Positions 22,029 to 32,447 of a DNA stretch of 64,000 bases are shown piece after piece. Below the pieces are notes generated by a model. It did no database searches. It had not been told where the DNA came from and saw only the letters and a list, made by a program, of their open reading frames with translations. The stretch is taken from positions 1 to 64,000 of the forward strand of contig CAJNOI010000092.1 of NCBI GenBank assembly GCA_905250115.1. The letters run 5' to 3'. Position numbers and translations under genes: made by a program. Source of the DNA: Adineta steineri. Lineage: Eukaryota > Rotifera > Eurotatoria > Adinetida > Adinetidae. Numbering within the stretch: the first letter of the stretch is position 1; the number at the start of each line of letters is the position of its first letter.

Positions 22029-22720
22029 ACGTCTCCACGTTAATCAACTTCACTTGACGATGTCGGCCATCGACAACGAGTAATATCTCCATCAACATCG
22101 GCCTCAGGCATACGAACAGCTATTGATTGACTACGAAGAATGTTAATAGGAGACATGATATAAGCGATAGGAGCATTGTTGTAGAGACTATTGTCGGATC
22201 TTGTTGTTAGTTTAATACGTCATGAAACAGATCCAAGTGCATTACTACTTGATGATAAAAGCCGCCAGGCACCGTCCTGCTAGGCAACGGAAAAATCGAT
22301 ACCTGCATGTACAAAGACAGTGTTAGAACGTTGTCCAACAGTGATTCCAAGTGGAAATGAGGTATCTGTGCATCGAGATCTAATGTTAGGAGCCACATAA
22401 CTAGTTGCACCACTAGCACAATCAGCGATACAATCGAGTGGCTCCGTCGGAAGTGATGGATATGGACCAGTAGGGATCAACTGACTACCACTAATATGAA
22501 CATTAGCACATGTTATCAGGGAATATGTCCACGAATAAGTTTGTGTGAAAGTGATAGCAATAGGTGTTCCTGTGGCAGGTTCGATCAAGAGACGCCATGT
22601 AATTATTTCACCGAGAAAATGATTCTGATGGACAATCCATATAAAACAGTACAGCAAGGAGTCATAGGAAGTGACCCAACATTGGCGTCAGCCAAACTGG
22701 AGTCCATTAGTCTATAGTTT
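22029..22720 (-). pseudogene. Degraded fragment of an extracellular protein gene
   Basis: Minus-strand translation gives coding-like blocks such as SLPTEPLDCIADCASGATSY, TDTSFPLGITVGQRSNTVFV, then after an in-frame TAG QDGAWRLLSSSSNALGSVS, a TGA, and NNAPIAYIMSPINILRSQSI. A frame change is also needed near 22620. The Cys and Thr/Ser/Pro content suggests part of a large secreted or cell-surface protein, which I cannot name. At least two stops and one frame change make a working gene unlikely, unless undetected introns remove them. Confidence 0.6.
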
Positions 22721-24030
22721 ACCTATCTTTTATATATGGGTAATTTCAAGAATAGAGACAGATACCGAGCTTGAAGCTGACCTTGATTCTTTAAATGTTC
22801 TTTTTCTGAACTGACTCTCTCGGTCGTCACTTAGTTAATATTAATTGATTAACTAATTAAATAGAAACTAATTAGAAATACTTTTCAAGTAAATGATAGA
22901 GAGGATTTAGAATTTTTAGGTGGACTTCGTCATTCTAGGCAGTAATGAATTAGTATTAATAAACAACTTCTGAATGCTCTTTTTAGTTTTCCGGATATAT
23001 TTAGGGATGATTTTCGAGACTTTTCGGAGGCTATACGTATACGGAGGTTTTCGCTATACTTCTCTCGACATATCTGTAAATAATTTTTATAACTTTTTGA
23101 GGCCTGTTTATGGTTGAAGCTTACATTTAGTAGTCTTTGGTTTTAGTCTCGACTAAATCGGATAGTATAAGAGAGTTTTCTTGAATACTATGCAACTTTT
23201 TGCATACTTTCATCTGTGTTTTATCCGTTGCAGAAAAATTGATCATAGCTGATAGATTTAGTGTGGTAAAATCCTACTACATTTTCCATTAAGCTAGTTC
23301 TTGATTTTACTAAATAAATATCTTGTCGGAGACGTTTCAAAAAATAAGTCTTTAGTTGATGACAGACATAATCCAGATTCAATGAGTGAGAAAAATAACG
23401 CGTGCGAGAGAAAGGTGAAAGAATACTTTGCATATAATATAGTGGCTAAGAACGTCTATATGCCACTCAATGATTTACTGATTTAACTGTTCGAGTATTT
23501 CACTTTTCACATATGTAACGAGGTATTCGAGTATTCATCTGTTCAACTTTTTTGTTACCGTTCTACTCAACGGAGACTCTAAGTGTCCAAGTGTTGGATT
23601 ATCTCACTTTTCGACTTTTCTATTGATCACATTTTCAAAGTTTTGGTGTGATTATTAGCATTTGAAACTAATATCATGGTCTGAAAAGTTTTAGTTATGG
23701 TTATTTATTATGATTATGAAATTAATTTTTTCGCCGTTACGAGATGTAGTCAAGAAGTTATTGTTTTCACACTAATTCTTGTACTAAATCCTAAACTTCG
23801 CAAGGTACTTAATGTAATGAAGTAGATTATTTCCTTTATACTGACGCTAAGGTATATGAAGATGAGACTGTTTTGTTCACCCTTAGTATCATGACTATTT
23901 GAAAACTCTACTGAATCGATAAGTATTCGAATTCATGTTCGATCTTTATATCTATCCACCGAAAGACAAAAAGGTAACACAACACTTACTACTTACTATT
24001 GGGTTATAAAATAGTTTCCTTTGCTTCGTA
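22721..24030. other. Gene-free AT-rich stretch
   Basis: No domain, splice-linked exons or repeat arms recognised on either strand. The short open frames present show no coding character. Confidence 0.4.
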
Positions 24031-24039
24031 CGACAGTAA

Positions 24040-24440
24040 TAATAGTTTTTCTGAAAAAGAAAATGTAACAATGAGAGCAAAAAATCTTCCTTCTGATATT
24101 GAGAATATAAGAACGATGGTAGACAACTTTTTTCCGGGAAAGAGTCTGAGAATGAGAATAATTAAATTTTTTTCTGAAAAAAATATAACAACGAGAGTAA
24201 AAAATATTCCTTGCAATATTAAGAATATAAGAACGATGATAGACTAGTTTTTTCCGAGAAAAAGTCTGTGAGGATGAAAAGAAATAAATTTTTTTCCTGG
24301 AAGGATAATACAGAAATGAGTGCAAAAAGATCCTTCCAACAAGAAGAATATAATTATGATGATGGGCAAGTTTTTTCTGGGAAAAAGGTGTAACAACATA
24401 AATAAAAAACAATTTTTTCAGGAAGTACAATGTAAGAATA
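24040..24440. repeat. Degenerate tandem repeat, period about 122 bp
   Basis: Landmarks ATGAGAGCAAAAAATCTTCC (24071), ACGAGAGTAAAAAATATTCC (24192) and ATGAGTGCAAAAAGATCCTT (24316) recur about every 122 bp, each followed by AGAATATAAGAACGATG and then TTTTTTCCGRGAAA. About 3.3 diverged copies. Open frames exist on both strands because the unit has few stops; they are periodic and probably not genes. Confidence 0.75.
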
Positions 24441-24959
24441 AGAATAAGTTGTGTTCGTAGAAAATGCCTGCATGTTTTATCTACTCTCTGCAACCAAAAA
24501 ACACAAGAAATCCTTGCAGGATCTCTCTCAAATTCTCAAAGATATAGTACGGAGACACCAACAGGGTGTTATAAGGAAATACGACTCGTTTTTTAAATTG
24601 ATTAGACTCTTCACGTCATACACATTTTGACATTGTCATTAAAAGCTGGATAGAAAACAGTTCAATTTGAAGCACAATTTCTTTGATTCATCGTGTTACG
24701 ATAGGTAGGATGTTAATTCAGATTATTTCAACTTAAAAGAAGTTAAAGATTCGAAATTCATTGGTTCATTTTCCTATGTCACATGAGCCAGTTTTTTTTC
24801 GCGTATATGTTCGCTCTTTCTTATGAATCTACCATATTCAGGTAGATCTTGAAAAACTACACACGCTACGTTCAGATAGAGTTTGAAAAATTACAAGTAG
24901 TACGTCCATGTAGACCTTGAAATATTATCATGTTGAAGAAATGAGGACAAAAGGCAGAT
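24441..24959. other. Gene-free stretch before the telomeric tract
   Basis: AT-rich. A motif about 30 bp long (gtagatcttgaaaaactaca and relatives) recurs loosely at 24840-24920. Nothing else is supported. Confidence 0.35.
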
Positions 24960-25157
24960 CTTGAGGGTGTGGGTGAGTGTGAGTGTGGGCGGGGTGTGGG
25001 TGGGTGAGTGTGGGTGTGGGTGGATGTGAGTTTGGGTGTGGGTGTGGGTGTGGGTGTGGGTGTGGGTGTGGGTGTGGGTGTGGGTGTAGGTGTTTATCAT
25101 CTTAGAATAAACTGATACCCACACTCACAAAGAGTCACACGCACCCACACCCTCAAG
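24960..25157. repeat. Interstitial telomeric (TGTGGG)9 tract in an inverted-repeat element
   Basis: CTTGAGGGTGTGGGTGAGTG begins the left arm. About 54 bp of uninterrupted GGGTGT hexamers run from 25034 to 25087. The right arm is CACACTCACAA..CACCCACACCCTCAAG. This is the longest arm of the dispersed family and matches the bdelloid telomeric hexamer TGTGGG (established knowledge as I recall it). Confidence 0.85.
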
Positions 25158-25215
25158 TATTACCCGCCTTCCTCCTTTCAATGTGGATTTTTAGATCTAA
25201 AAAGTTATGAAACCA

Positions 25216-26102
25216 GAAAGAATTCAAAGATATCCATAATGTTTTATGAGAATCCTTCGGAGTCCACAGGAATTCAAAATGACTGGATTCTACCCTTTCC
25301 GCTTAACAAAATAACAGGAACGAATACAAAAAAAGTTTACTTTATTATCGAGTTATCGATCAAAACAAGCATGTGAAATTTCGGTAGTACTTACTTTTAT
25401 GTATTGTATCATTTTACAATATTTTTCTCAACAACACTGACACGAAATTTTTTTTATGAAACAATCGCATATATATATATGTGCAGCTTCGTTGATCTGA
25501 AGCACAAATCAAAATGCATACAAAGTAAAATTGTTTTTTTCCAATATAAAACAGAGACTTTGTGCGTGTAGGTGTTCTTTTTCATTCGTTACGACAGCAT
25601 ATGCATTGTCGAAATATAAAAGGCATTTCACGAACAAGAGTTTATTCTATTTTTTCGTTAATCGACTTGCAAATCGAATATCTAGAATACAATATCTTAC
25701 TGAATCTTTTGTTTTCAGTATTTGTTTGCGAATTAATACAATGTCATTGATAAAAAGAAAAAACTATTTCAAAATAATCACTAATTAAAGGATGTGAATG
25801 TGAGTGAGGGTGTGGACGGGTTGATGTGTATATGATGGACACAATACTCATATTCACACCCACTCTCAAGATAATACACTATAGTGTATTACGAAATCGT
25901 AATAATAGAAAATTTTCATATACATGCATGCACTGTCTTCGTTATATTCTACCAAAATAAGAATTGAAACTCTGCTGAAAAACACTGAAGTGTTTTGTTT
26001 TTTCGTTAGCTTTCATTCCTGTCGAATTGCTATTGTTTATTTGGTCGCTGTTATAAAATAGTTTTTCTTTGATCACCCAGAGAATAAAAGCATAAAAATT
26101 TG
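25216..26102. repeat. Dispersed repeat, copy 2 (lacks the TIR insertion)
   Basis: Copy of 11332-12646 without the 437-bp insertion. It carries the TATAAAAGGC box followed by CATTTCACG, the same internal telomere-like inverted repeat (25790-25870), and an extra ctttgatcacccagaga segment near its 3' end. No coding region. Possibly a solo LTR or promoter-bearing non-autonomous element. Confidence 0.75.
25790..25870. repeat. Telomere-like inverted repeat (shared copy)
   Basis: Counterpart of 12355-12435 inside the dispersed repeat: GGATGTGAATGTGAGTGAGG ... TTCACACCCACTCTCAAG. Confidence 0.75.
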
Positions 26103-26108
26103 ATGCAT

Positions 26109-26180
26109 ATGGGTGTCTATTAAAGAAATAGGGATTCATTTACACCCATACACACTATTCTGAGGCTGTGGACGTGAGTA
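26109..26180. repeat. Weak telomere-like arms at the end of dispersed repeat copy 2
   Basis: ATGGGTGTCTAT and TACACCCATACACAC, followed by GAGGCTGTGGACGTGAG. A diverged element at the same position relative to the repeat as 12649-12710. Confidence 0.45.
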
Positions 26181-26272
26181 GGCATGTATCAAACTCTAAA
26201 CAAAAACTCAAACTGTTTGAAAGTTTGAGTGTAGCTTATGGTGACGTTCGATAAAAAGACTAAAGAAAAAAT

Positions 26273-26317
26273 CTTGAGAATGTGAGTATTCTATCTATTA
26301 CACACCCACATCTCAAG
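26273..26317. repeat. Minimal telomere-like inverted repeat (45 bp)
   Basis: CTTGAGAATGTGAGT facing ACACACCCACATCTCAAG, with only about 15 bp between the arms. The shortest complete member of the family. Confidence 0.75.
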
Positions 26318-27559
26318 TACAAGAGTGAAGGTAGAAGATAACAAGAGAAAAGATTTTTTCCTTTTTAAATTGAGAATAGTTTCCAACATAGACTTTTAGA
26401 TAAGACACTTAGTATATATTAACACTCATGTATACTGGTCTTCAATGCGTTGGATATTATAATTTTATTCTAGATAAGGATCGTTATCAAGCATTAATAT
26501 TTTTGTTACATATACTACAAATAATCTATTCAGATATATTAACACTGAAAATAAGAAGTAAGTTTTTGTTCGAAGGTAGACCATAATCCATATTCCATCC
26601 ATTTGAGTTTGGCAAGTTTGATCTAATGAGTTTCGTTTGCACTCAGCATTAAAACTGATTGAATAGTTTATTTTTAATCGCGTTCGGTATCTAATTACCG
26701 TATTGTTTTCCTATACTCGCTCTTCGATTATGATGAATACAAATAGAAATATCCTTCAATGCTATTAGGTTCGATTGAAAGGAGATACTATCTATAATTG
26801 TTTAGGAACTATCCAGCGATGTCGTAATATCAATATACTGGTTACCTGTCACAGCACTCGCCGTGATATCTATTGAGTCACATCTGTGTGGTCGGGATTC
26901 TTGAGTCATATACATATGAGTATATAAGCGCTTTGCTTTTTCTCCTGCTTGGAATAAAGTCTTCACAATACCCATTGCGATTAGTCCGAATGGCTAAGTG
27001 TATCTATCTTGAGGATGTGAATATGAGTTGTTGTTGAATGAGAAGAATACCCACACCCACTCAAAATTATTGTTTTCACGTCTCTATGTCAGTGCTGGAC
27101 TTGATTTACCGTTATTTTCTAAAGATATTTTATCCGTAGTTTAGTTTTAAAAAAAACTTTTCAGTCTCATGCTCAATCATCTTATTCTTTCTAGCCATTA
27201 ACAGTCGTGTGTAATGATGTTGGTCAGCAACTATAGTTTTTCGACTTCCACCATCTATTTTTGAACTAATGAAAATTTAATCGCTATGTTAAATTTATTC
27301 ATCACATGTGACTTTTTTAAAAATAGCTGATTTTCGTCTTTTCGTATACTTAGAAATGATGTCATTCGATTTTAAACGCAGCTGATTATAAAGATAAATC
27401 GCAAGAGAAAAACATTGCGATAATTTTTTTTTCATACACGTGTAGAACGAAAGAAAATGAATACCATATGAGTCAACTATTTACTATTTATTCTTAACCG
27501 ACAGAATCATTTATTTCTTTTTAGTTTGAAGTGACATCAGAAGTCGGAAGAAAAAAACG
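26318..27559. other. Gene-free region upstream of the aminopeptidase
   Basis: AT-rich DNA with one inverted-repeat element (27008-27065). The aminopeptidase promoter should lie in the last few hundred bases; no TATA or initiator motif is convincing. Confidence 0.4.
27008..27065. repeat. Telomere-like inverted repeat
   Basis: CTTGAGGATGTGAATATGAG facing ATACCCACACCCACTCAAA, in the intergenic region upstream of the aminopeptidase gene. Confidence 0.7.
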
Positions 27560-30500
27560 ATGGCTGATCAAGATACGAAAAAATTATTCGAACGTTTATC
27601 AAAAACAGTGATACCAACACATTATGATTTAACTATTCAACCATTTATTGATACATTTAAATTTAATGGAGAAGTAATTATTCATATACAGGTTAAAGAA
27701 CCAACTGATAGTATAATATTATATGCAGCTGAATTACAAATTGATAATGCAAAAATAATATCAAATTCAAAAGGTAATGTTATAATGATATTACAATTGA
27801 AAAATATTATTTTCCAGATGAATTAAATGGTACAATTGAAATTGATGAAGAAAATGAACGTTTAAAAATTACTTTCAATAAAAAACTTGAAGTAAATTAT
27901 ATTTAATTATATAAATGAAATTATTATTTTTTTTTTTAGAAAAACGATTATCAATTATCAATGAAATTTATTGGTGATATTAATAATCGTATGGTAGGTT
28001 TCTATCGAAATCAATATACGACATCTGATGGAAATATTCGTTATGGAGCTAGTACACAATTTGAAGTAATTAAAGTTTTTTGAAATAAAACGTTCGTTTA
28101 TCTTATATTTAAAACTTACAGCCAGCCGATTGTCGACGTGCATTTCCATGTTGGGATGAACCGAATTTTAAAGCAACATTTGATATTACATTAATTACAC
28201 CGAAAAACCTTCAAGCAATTTCAAATATGGTTAGTATAATTTAATTAATTTATACAAACATCATAAGAAAAAGATTTTTTTTCTTCTAGCCAATTAAATC
28301 CGAAAGTGAATCTGTTGATAATAAAGAATGGAAAGTAACAAAATTTGATCGTACACCAATTATGAGTACATATCTTGTTGCTTATGTTATTGGTGAATAT
28401 GATTATGTTGAAACAAAAGATTCAAATGGTATTAGTATGCGAGTTTATACACAAGTTGGTAAAAAAGAACATGGTACTTTTGCTTTGGATTTGGCTTCAA
28501 AAGTTTTACCTTTCTATGCTGAATATTTCAAAATTAAATATCCAATTGCTAAAGCTGATCAAATTGCTATACCAGATTTTGCTTCGAGGTTAGAAATAAT
28601 TTCAAAATTTAATAGAAAAATGATGTTATTTTTTTTATTTTTAGAGCTATGGAAAATTGGGGTGTAAGTGAATATTGAATTTGTAATTAATGATGATATT
28701 TTTTGTTATATTATTTAGTTAATTACATATCGTGAAATAGCTCTTTTAATTGATCCAAAATCTTCATCTCTGACTGTACGACAACGTAATGCAATGACTA
28801 TTTCACATGAACTAGCACATCAATGGTTTGGAAATTTAGTAACTATGGATTGGTGGACTGATTTATGTAAGAGAAATGACAAAAATACTTTTTTATTTCT
28901 ATCAATTTTATTTTCAGGGCTTAATGAAGGATTTGCTAGATGGATTCAATATCTAGCTGTTGATAAATTTTATCCTGAATGGGATGTTTGGACACAATAT
29001 GTTGCGGATGTATTTTCACAATTTCTTGTACTAGATGCTTTAAAATCATCACATCCTATTGAAGTACCTATTGGTAAATTTAGTAGAATCATATATATAT
29101 TGTCACATGTCAAATCTTATATTTTTATAGGTCATCCATCTGAAATTGACGGAATTTTTGATACTATATCATATGCCAAAGGTTCTTCGGTAATTCGTAT
29201 GCTACATGATTATATTGGTGATGATGCCTTTCGAAAAGGCCTTCATAATTATTTAAAAGACTATAGTTATAAAAATACAGTTACTCTTAATCTATGGTCA
29301 CATTTAGCTAAAGCATCTGGTAAACCATTAATTGAAGTTATGTCATCATGGACATTGCAAATGGTAAAGAGATTTTGTTTCTATCGAGATTAAATAAAAT
29401 TATTCAATCATCTAGGGTTATCCACTTGTAACTGTATCTGAAGAACAACAATCGAATAAAACTCGTATAATTAAATTAACACAACAACGTTTTATTGCTG
29501 ATGGTAGTAATGATGATGAAAATCTTCAATGGACAATTCCTATAACTATTTCTACAAAGTCTAATCCAAAATCTATTGCAAAAGAAATTTTAATGGATAA
29601 ACCTGAAATAACAATAACATTAGAAAATATTTCAGAAGATGATTGGATTAAATTAAATTATAATTCAATCGGTCTTTATCGCGTTAAATATGAACCAAAA
29701 ACATTAGCACGTCTTAATGAACCAATTGCTAATAAAATACTTAGTCCACAAGATCGTCTTATGATACAAGATGATGTTGCTGCTTTATGTAATGCTGGTC
29801 ATCAATCATTTGTTGATTATCTTAAATTATTATTATCTTATAAAGATGAAGATAATTTTACTGTTTGGAAATCAATTGCATCGACTATTGGTAATTTATC
29901 ATCTTTACTTGAATATACTGATTATTTTGATCAATTCAAAAAATATCGTTTGAATCTTTGTTCATCTATACAAAATAGAATTGGTTGGGATGCAACAACT
30001 AATGAAAATCCACTTGTGGCTATGTTACGTCCAATCATTTTAACCCTTATGGGTAAATCAGGTGATCAGGCAATTATTGATGAAGCAAAAAACCGCTTTC
30101 AACAACATATTAATGGAAATTTAATTGATCCAAATATTCGTCCAGCTGTTTATGTTGTTGTTTCACATTATGGAGATGAAAATACTCAAGAAGAACTTCA
30201 AAAATTATATAAAGTAGCTGATATGAATGAAGAGAAAGTTCGTTTACTTACTGCAATGGGACAATCATTGAATCCGGCTAGTATTGAAAAGACTTTACAA
30301 TTTGTATTTGAAGGCGTATGCTTAATTCATTTCATACTTAGAGTTATTCGTGTCTAATATATTTATAGGATAATGTTCGAATGCAAGATGCATATATAGG
30401 TTTTGCTGGTTGTGCATCATCTCGAGTTGGTCGAGATATAGTTTGGAAATTTTTACAAAAGAATTGGACAAAACTTGTGGAACGTTTTGGAGAAAGTAGT

Positions 30501-30762
30501 GTCTTTCTTATTTATTTTGTTGAAGTAAATATAAACCTTATTCATTTCTTTCATGAAGTTGATCATGCTCTGTTCTATTTAGTCTTGTTTATCGAATTTT
30601 GCTGATGAAAAACTACTATCTGAAATTGAATCATTTTTTCATTCAGCTAATACATCAACTGTAACACTTGCAGTAAAACAAGTTATTGAAACTATACAAA
30701 TGCGATCGAACGTACTGAAACGAGATTCGAAAGCAATTGAAGAATATTTATCACAACAATAA
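27560..30762 (+). CDS. Puromycin-sensitive-type M1 aminopeptidase
   Basis: Twelve exons: 27560-27773, 27818-27891, 27940-28065, 28122-28229, 28290-28588, 28645-28663, 28719-28866, 28918-29073, 29131-29363, 29416-30315, 30369-30524 and 30583-30762, giving 870 aa, the usual NPEPPS size without a leader. This is a zinc exopeptidase that removes N-terminal residues in the cytosol; no signal or membrane segment is seen. The zinc site HELAHQWFG plus the downstream Glu in WLNEGF is intact, as are the YAKGSSVIRML tyrosine region and the C-terminal helical domain. The exopeptidase motif, normally GAMEN, reads RAMENWG here: a donor-side AG instead of GG gives Arg. AMENWG comes from a 19-nt microexon. 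The first intron (44 nt) is chosen because it restores frame; the same bases also read as plausible coding in a shifted frame. Confidence 0.85.
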
Positions 30763-31857
30763 TTGAAATATTTCAAAGAAAAATGAACGATACTATCTTT
30801 TTATCAACTTTAATTTTGTTTAAAAAACATTATAATCTAGATAGATATGATCAATAAACGATAAAAATCATTCTTGTTTAGGCAGTATTTAGTTAAAAGT
30901 TATATAACATTGTAGATGTTCATAGCTAGAGTACGGCGGTTCCGGTCCGGTTTTCGGTTCCATTTTTATGGAACCGGCGCACCCTAATTAGTTGTTCAAT
31001 CTCAAGCATGATTTAAAAATCAACTGTACTAGTGAATAAAAGTTAAATATTTACTTATTTTTAGTTTCATCTCGATGACGAACTATTTAATAGAAAGTCC
31101 TATTTGAAAATGATCACTACTAGTTAATAACTATTTTTAACTGCATGAATAATACTAGGTTAGTTTATCATCCAAACTCATTTCCTTCGAGTAGACGATG
31201 GCAGATTGAAAAATATTGAATACATTGAATGTAAATGGTATTTTGTTTTAAAGAAAGCAAAATTTTCTAGAATTCTTATGATGTAATTCAAATAATGAAT
31301 GTCACAAATGAATCGACGTCTGTAACGTGAAAATATGAGAACAATAATCAAAAACGAAGTTTAAAAATGTTTGCCATAGATAAAAAACAACCATTATAAC
31401 GAACCAACCCTGAAAATACATATTTCAAATGTTTTAATAAACACGACATAAAATTTTGAATTTATGTGAAATTCGTTTATATTCGTATGCATTTTCTTCT
31501 AGTAATGAAAACAATACTATAGCTACTGTTAATATTTATCAAATCTTGAAAAGGTAAACACTTCTTTGTGATATTTATAATTTTGAATTCGATTTAATCC
31601 AAACGAATTCGATACTGAGAAATTTCAATTAGCTTTACTATTTACTACCGGTATAAGTCCTACACCCTCACCCACCCTTTGTCTGTTCTATTGTTTTGAT
31701 TGCATTTAATATTATTAAAGACGTAAAATGATATTTTTTTTATTTAAATTGAGATCTTATTCTGAAATAATATAGTTAAGAATCAAAAAAATAGGTGTAT
31801 TATAATCAATTTCAAGTTCAATCACGTTCGTAATTGTATGGATCGTTAATTGAGAAA
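30763..31857. other. Intergenic region
   Basis: AT-rich with a 60-bp foldback element (30927-30986) and a one-armed telomere-like fragment (CTACACCCTCACCCACCC at about 31660). No gene recognised. Confidence 0.4.
30927..30986. mobile_element. 60-bp foldback element
   Basis: TAGAGTACGGCGGTTCC and inverted TAGGGTGCGCCGGTTCC (three mismatches in 17 bp) enclose GGTCCGGTTTTCGGTTCC and its complement. It is GC-rich in an AT-rich setting. A second, inner hairpin is formed by GGTTCCAT/ATGGAACC. Confidence 0.6.
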
Positions 31858-32447
31858 TTAAAGAAATGAACCGGCTTCTTTTGTAATGATACCTTCGATT
31901 CCAGTTTTAGCGGCACTTTCGATTTCACTAAGAAAGCCACCACCACTAGTATTTCCGCTGTTACTACCTGATTGCGCGAGACTTTCGACTTCACTAAGTA
32001 AGCCACTACCACTAGTATTTCCACTACCACCAGCTGATTGCGCGAGACTTTCGACTTCGCTGAGTAAACCACCAGCTCCAGATTGTTGTCCAGTAGCTTA
32101 ATTTATTTTCGAAACAAAAAACATTAGCCAATCATGCTATATAAGCTAAAAATTAATCTTACCAGAGCCAGATGAGCCACTGCTGAGTGCTTTACTACCC
32201 AAACTTTCAATTTCTGATAGAAAACCTATTTGTGAAGAGCATATGTAGAAATTATATTGTTAATAACAGAGAGTTAACAATAAGAACTGAAATGTATTCT
32301 TTCTCATGAAACTTTTTATCTTGCGAAACTTTATGAAACTGATGTTGCCGTCAATATAATAAATTATTGGTCATATTTCAGATAGATTGCATATAAAGAT
32401 CATTCTTAAAACATTTAACTGGTAATATTAGATCTAAACTTACTCAT
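31858..32447 (-). CDS. Small Gly/Ser-rich protein with four SEIES repeats
   Basis: Three exons: 32447-32444 (ATG plus one base), 32225-32163 and 32096-31858, spliced in phase to 101 aa. The protein is four copies of a module starting [FL]LSE[IV]ES and ending in a Gly/Ser/Asn linker: FLSEIESLGSKALSSGSS, LLSEVESLAQSAGGSGNTSG, LLSEVESLAQSGSNSGNTSG and FLSEIESAAKTGIEGI. There is no signal peptide, cysteine or membrane segment, so it is probably cytosolic and flexible, with short amphipathic helices. The coding region is more GC-rich than its flanks. I do not recognise the family. A first coding exon of only four bases is unusual, but donor (GTAAGTTT) and acceptor are good and the phases close. 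Confidence 0.65.

Noticed and set aside
24891-25124. Frame encoding His-Thr repeats on the minus strand
   Set aside because: It is the translation of the telomeric hexamer tract, with no other coding feature.
26965-27000. tRNA-Ser/Leu-like 5' half (gtccgaatggctaagtg)
   Set aside because: Only a D-arm-like string is present. No acceptor pairing, anticodon arm or TTC arm follows, and the sequence runs into an inverted-repeat element.
27774-27817. Apparent frameshift in the first exon of the aminopeptidase
   Set aside because: A 44-nt GT-AG intron (GTAATG...TTCCAG) restores the frame and fits local intron sizes, so no lesion is needed. Coding in the shifted frame remains a weaker alternative.
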